Shown piece by piece: positions 61,211 through 64,000 of a stretch of DNA of 64,000 nt. Under the pieces are notes generated by a model, which was not told the origin of the DNA, searched no databases, and saw only the letters and a list, made by a program, of their open reading frames with translations. Numbering within the stretch: the first letter of the stretch is position 1; each line of letters starts with the position of its first letter. Source of the stretch: Pseudomonadota bacterium (lineage in GTDB: Bacteria > Myxococcota_A > Polyangia > Polyangiales > Polyangiaceae); the NCBI GenBank assembly GCA_023398955.1, contig JAEWRL010000058.1, forward strand, positions 5,707 to 69,706, read 5' to 3'. The translations under genes and the position numbers were made by a program.

Positions 61211-61620
61211 TGACTGCAGACGACACCCCCTCCCGACCTAGCGACAGCGACACCGAAGAACGACGGGAGAGCCTGTGGTGGCTGGCAGCCTCACCGACCA
61301 TCTGGGCCCTCCATTTCCTCGGATCCTACATCACCGTCGCCGTGCGCTGCGCGAAGGGGTCAGTCCTCTATGGGTCTCTCGGTTGGGCACGAGGCGCCAT
61401 CTACATCTATACGGGCGTGGCACTGCTGGGCGTCGCGGCCATTGGGGTGCGCGCCTATCGCCGCCACACCATCGGGAACGCCACGGTCCCTCACGACTTC
61501 GACACACGGGCGGACCGGACTCGGTTCTTGGGCTTCGCCACGCTGCTTCTCTCGGCCCTCAGCGCAGTCGCCATCGTGTACGTGATGCTCCCTACCCTGT
61601 ACCTGGAGACATGTCGCTGA
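61207..61620 (+). CDS. Three-span membrane protein of the oxidase operon
   Basis: 137 residues, start ATG 61207 overlapping the stop of the fused subunit I/III gene. Three membrane segments (LAASPTIWALHFLGSYITVAV, GAIYIYTGVALLGVAAIGV, ATLLLSALSAVAIVYVMLP). There is no recognised domain or metal motif. Small proteins with this topology lie next to cox genes in many bacteria; a small structural subunit or assembly factor is likely, but this is by position only. Confidence 0.78.
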   Translation: MMTADDTPSRPSDSDTEERRESLWWLAASPTIWALHFLGSYITVAVRCAKGSVLYGSLGWARGAIYIYTGVALLGVAAIGVRAYRRHTIGNATVPHDFDTRADRTRFLGFATLLLSALSAVAIVYVMLPTLYLETCR

Positions 61621-62249
61621 TCCGTCGAAGATGGCTGCTCGCCGGGGTGGCCGTGCTCACCGCTGTGTGGGCCTGGCCACTGCCCGGCGCTCCCCTGCCG
61701 GCCTTTTCACGCCACATGATCATGCACATGGCCGTTGTGACCGTGGCGGCTCCGCTGCTCGCCTGGAGCGTAGCGGGGACGCCCCTCGACCCTGCCAGGC
61801 GCTGGCCCAGCACCTTCTCTGCGATCCCGGCTTCGGTGGCCGAGCTCGTCATCGTCTGGGGGTGGCACGCACCCGCCCTGCACCACGCCGCGCGCCACCA
61901 GACGATCGCCCTCATCGTTGAGCAGTCGACGTTCTTGACTGCAGGGTTCGCGCTGTGGGTCGCGGCGATCGGGGGAACGCCGAGGGAGCGCCGGCAGCGT
62001 GCGCTGGCAGGCGTAGCGGGTCTCCTTCTCACGTCCATGCACATGACACTGCTTGGGGCGCTCATCGCACTCACGCCTCGGGTGTTGTATCACCACACGC
62101 CCTCGGGGAGCGCGCTGCCGCCGCTGGAGGATCAGCAGCTCGGCGGAGCCATCATGCTCGTCGTTGGCGGCGTTGCCTACCTGGCTGGGGGCCTCATCCT
62201 CACCGCGAAGGACCTGCTCGCCAGGGCGCACTCCGGGAGCCAGCCGTGA
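61611..62249 (+). CDS. CtaG/caa3-type oxidase assembly membrane protein
   Basis: 212 residues from the ATG at 61611 behind GGAG, overlapping the previous stop by ten bases. Membrane spans with the His/Met-rich pattern of the Caa3-type CtaG family: HMIMHMAVVTVAAPLLA, WGWHAPALHHAARH, LTSMHMTLLGALIALTP and YLAGGLILTAKDLLA. These proteins assist maturation of the copper centres in caa3 oxidases. The longer reading that starts inside the upstream gene is rejected. Confidence 0.86.
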   Translation: MSLIRRRWLLAGVAVLTAVWAWPLPGAPLPAFSRHMIMHMAVVTVAAPLLAWSVAGTPLDPARRWPSTFSAIPASVAELVIVWGWHAPALHHAARHQTIALIVEQSTFLTAGFALWVAAIGGTPRERRQRALAGVAGLLLTSMHMTLLGALIALTPRVLYHHTPSGSALPPLEDQQLGGAIMLVVGGVAYLAGGLILTAKDLLARAHSGSQP

Positions 62250-63367
62250 AGGGCAAGTGGACCGCGCGCGCCCTGGGATCCATCGCAGCGCTCGGAGCGC
62301 TGGGAGCTCTCGTGGTGGCGAGTGGCGTCGTCCCGGTGAAGGCAAGCTCGGGCCATTGGGCGCTCACGGAGTGGGTGCTTCATACGGCTATGCAGCGCTC
62401 TGTCGCCACCCATTCGCTGACCATCGACGTGCCGGAGCTCGATGACCCCGCCCTGGTGCTGGTTGGGGCCGGGCACTACGAGAGCGGCTGCCGGTTCTGC
62501 CACGGCGCCCCTGGCTCGCGGCCTCCGCGAGTGCCGCATCACATGACGCCCCATCCGCCGGACCTGAGCCAGGTGGCACGAAAGTACGACAGCGCCGAGC
62601 TCTTCTACATCGTGCTTCATGGAATAAAGATGACCGGAATGCCCGCGTGGCCAGCCCGGGGCCGAGAAGACGAGGTCTGGGCCGTCGTGGCGTTCCTGCA
62701 GCAGCTCCCGACGCTCGACCCTGCAGCGTATGCTGAGCTCGTGTTCGGGGCTGAGGACACTCGCCTCCGACCCGCGCCGCGCCCTGTCGGTGAGCCCATT
62801 CCCACCGAGACCGTGCCCTCGCTGTCGACGGCGCCGACCGTCGTCGTGGAACAGTGCGCACGCTGCCATGGCATCGATGGATTGGGCCGTGGTGCAGACG
62901 CTTTCCCTCGTTTGGCGGGCCAACGCGCGGAGTACCTCGAGGGAGCCCTCGATGCCTACGCCCACGGCAAGCGGAGCAGCGGCATCATGGAACCTATCGC
63001 TGCCACACTAGATCTAAAGGCGATCCAGCAGGCGGCGGGTTGGTACTCCAGGCGGCCTGCGCCTTCATGGACGCCCGGGGGCGACCCCGGCCGCAGCATC
63101 GCCCTGCGCGGAATACCAAGCCGCCGCATTCCCGCGTGCGCCGACTGCCACGGCCCCAGCAAGCGCGAAGCCCACCCCGGCTATCCGCTCCTGGGCGGTC
63201 AATCCCGTGCCTATCTAGTCCGACAGCTACAGCTTTTCACGAACGGGCAGCGAGGTGGCACCCAATACGCGCACATCATGCGAGAGGCAGTCACCGAGCA
63301 TGACCTCCGCCCGAAGGAAATGGAGGCGGTAGCTCAGTACTACGCTGGTTTGCCTGGCTCGCCCTGA
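62246..63367 (+). CDS. Triheme cytochrome c of the oxidase operon
   Basis: 373 residues from GTG 62246, overlapping the previous stop as GTGA. An N-terminal hydrophobic segment (LGSIAALGALGALVVASGVV) acts as anchor or signal. Three heme motifs follow: CRFCH, CARCH and CADCH, each with downstream Met candidates (KMTGMPAWPARGRED; GIMEPIAATL; HIMREAVTEHD). The first domain is cytochrome c class I-like; the second and third resemble the cytochrome c553/c4 type. It presumably relays electrons into the oxidase encoded upstream. Confidence 0.9.
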   Translation: MKGKWTARALGSIAALGALGALVVASGVVPVKASSGHWALTEWVLHTAMQRSVATHSLTIDVPELDDPALVLVGAGHYESGCRFCHGAPGSRPPRVPHHMTPHPPDLSQVARKYDSAELFYIVLHGIKMTGMPAWPARGREDEVWAVVAFLQQLPTLDPAAYAELVFGAEDTRLRPAPRPVGEPIPTETVPSLSTAPTVVVEQCARCHGIDGLGRGADAFPRLAGQRAEYLEGALDAYAHGKRSSGIMEPIAATLDLKAIQQAAGWYSRRPAPSWTPGGDPGRSIALRGIPSRRIPACADCHGPSKREAHPGYPLLGGQSRAYLVRQLQLFTNGQRGGTQYAHIMREAVTEHDLRPKEMEAVAQYYAGLPGSP

Positions 63368-63535
63368 GTTGATCCTAGGTTTCGCGCGCCCCCCGGCACA
63401 TGGACACTGAATCCTGCGGAATTCTCGGCTGTTCATCCCGCGGTGTGGCGCGCGTGGCTTCATCAATGAGGTGAAGTAGCGGCTACCCGCCGGAGCTGTC
63501 GATCGATCGTCCGATCTAGGATCTTCAGCGCTCGG

Positions 63536-63571
63536 GAGAAATGACCCGGGTATGCTCGCGAGAAATGACCC
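63536..63571. repeat. Short direct repeats GAGAAATGACCC
   Basis: GAGAAATGACCC occurs exactly twice (63536-63547 and 63560-63571), 24 bases apart. Closely spaced repeats like these occur at the ends of some transposable elements, but no transposase gene is visible. Confidence 0.5.
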
Positions 63572-64000
63572 AGGCTTGGCGCGCGCCAACAGCCCGCTAC
63601 CCGGTGACGCGGCTGTGGATAGCGCACAACCTGGGACCGAGTTCGGGCGCCCCAGAGGAACGGGCGCGCTCGAGAGTCAAAGCACGGCCCTGGCGCAGAC
63701 GCTCGGCGGACAGAGCCGTCGCGGCACCGCGCCTGCGCCCGCGGGTACGAAGTCAGGCTCCGCACCATCTATCAGGTCACGCCTTGCTCGCTCGCGTTCA
63801 GGAGCTCGTGCGCTGCGACAGGCAAGTGACAGCCGAAATCGTCGCGCACTTGGCCGAGGTCGATGCGCGACAGATCTATCTCGAGCAGGCCTGCTCGTCG
63901 CTGTTCAGCTATGCGACCCAGCGCCTCGGGATGAGCGAGCCGGCGGCGTACAAGCGGATCACCGTGGCACGTTTGGCAGGACGACTCCCTGTCGTGCTGG
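63541..64000 (+). CDS. 5' part of an HNH-endonuclease-type protein, runs off the window
   Basis: The frame is open from TAG 63517 to the edge. From about 63766 the translation matches the N-terminal part of a protein group I associate with myxobacterial HNH nucleases (DUF222-like): HALLARVQELVRCDRQVTAEI, LAEVDARQIYLEQACSSLFSYATQ and MSEPAAYKRITVARLAGRLPVVL. The HNH domain itself would be outside. There is no good start codon just before the conserved part. ATG 63541 or GTG 63604 would add an Arg-rich non-family leader, so the 5' end may be damaged. Start coordinate uncertain. Confidence 0.55.
   Translation, partial: MTRVCSREMTQAWRAPTARYPVTRLWIAHNLGPSSGAPEERARSRVKARPWRRRSADRAVAAPRLRPRVRSQAPHHLSGHALLARVQELVRCDRQVTAEIVAHLAEVDARQIYLEQACSSLFSYATQRLGMSEPAAYKRITVARLAGRLPVVL

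Overview
The window is about 64 kb of GC-rich chromosomal DNA, densely packed with genes on both strands. Gene content suggests a myxobacterium (Myxococcota, perhaps a Polyangia-type lineage). The supporting features are a Ser/Thr kinase-like membrane protein, hybrid histidine kinases, Cys-rich and Gly-rich lipoproteins, an EncFtn-type encapsulin, and the start of an HNH protein of a kind I associate with myxobacteria. This assignment is inference from gene families; there is no rRNA or marker gene to settle it.

Left part (1-26 kb): a kinase-like protein lacking catalytic motifs (cut by the window edge), a SEC-C protein, an MgtC/DUF4010 transporter, argC, a coupled pair of a cNMP/CBS/DUF294 protein and a DnaQ-type exonuclease, PEP carboxylase, a PilZ protein, an alpha/beta hydrolase, a GAF-AraC regulator, a PAICS-like purine enzyme fusing SAICAR synthetase and AIR carboxylase, a HEAT protein, a SelW-like protein, an MscS channel, a large Cys-rich lipoprotein interrupted by a +1 frameshift, and a MEDS sensor next to a PAS hybrid kinase.

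Middle part (26-46 kb): stress and storage genes. They are YtxH-like and CBS proteins, FtsH, an aldehyde dehydrogenase, a small membrane protein, encapsulated ferritin plus encapsulin shell, a DUF4398 lipoprotein, a baeRF-family release-factor-like protein, an OmpA protein, glgX, two hemerythrins, an amylo-1,6-glucosidase-type debranching enzyme and a GT4 glycosyltransferase. Upstream of most of these transcription units I find a -24/-12 (sigma-54) element, TGGCAC-N5-TTGCW, two of them exact matches. This implies one RpoN-controlled island and is the most interesting result. No enhancer-binding activator is encoded in the window.

Right part (46-64 kb): a minus-strand signalling operon held together by ATGA overlaps (REC-HK-REC kinase, a 2124-residue poly-HAMP hybrid kinase with three receivers, CheR, CheB, a dCache-HAMP sensor and a 79-residue protein). 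Divergent from it is a five-gene caa3-type oxidase operon (CoxB fused to cytochrome c, fused subunits I+III, a small membrane protein, a CtaG-like factor and a triheme cytochrome c). The window ends in the 5' part of an HNH-family gene preceded by short direct repeats.

Coordinates, motifs and spacings were read by hand. Family names come from recognising motifs, not from a search.
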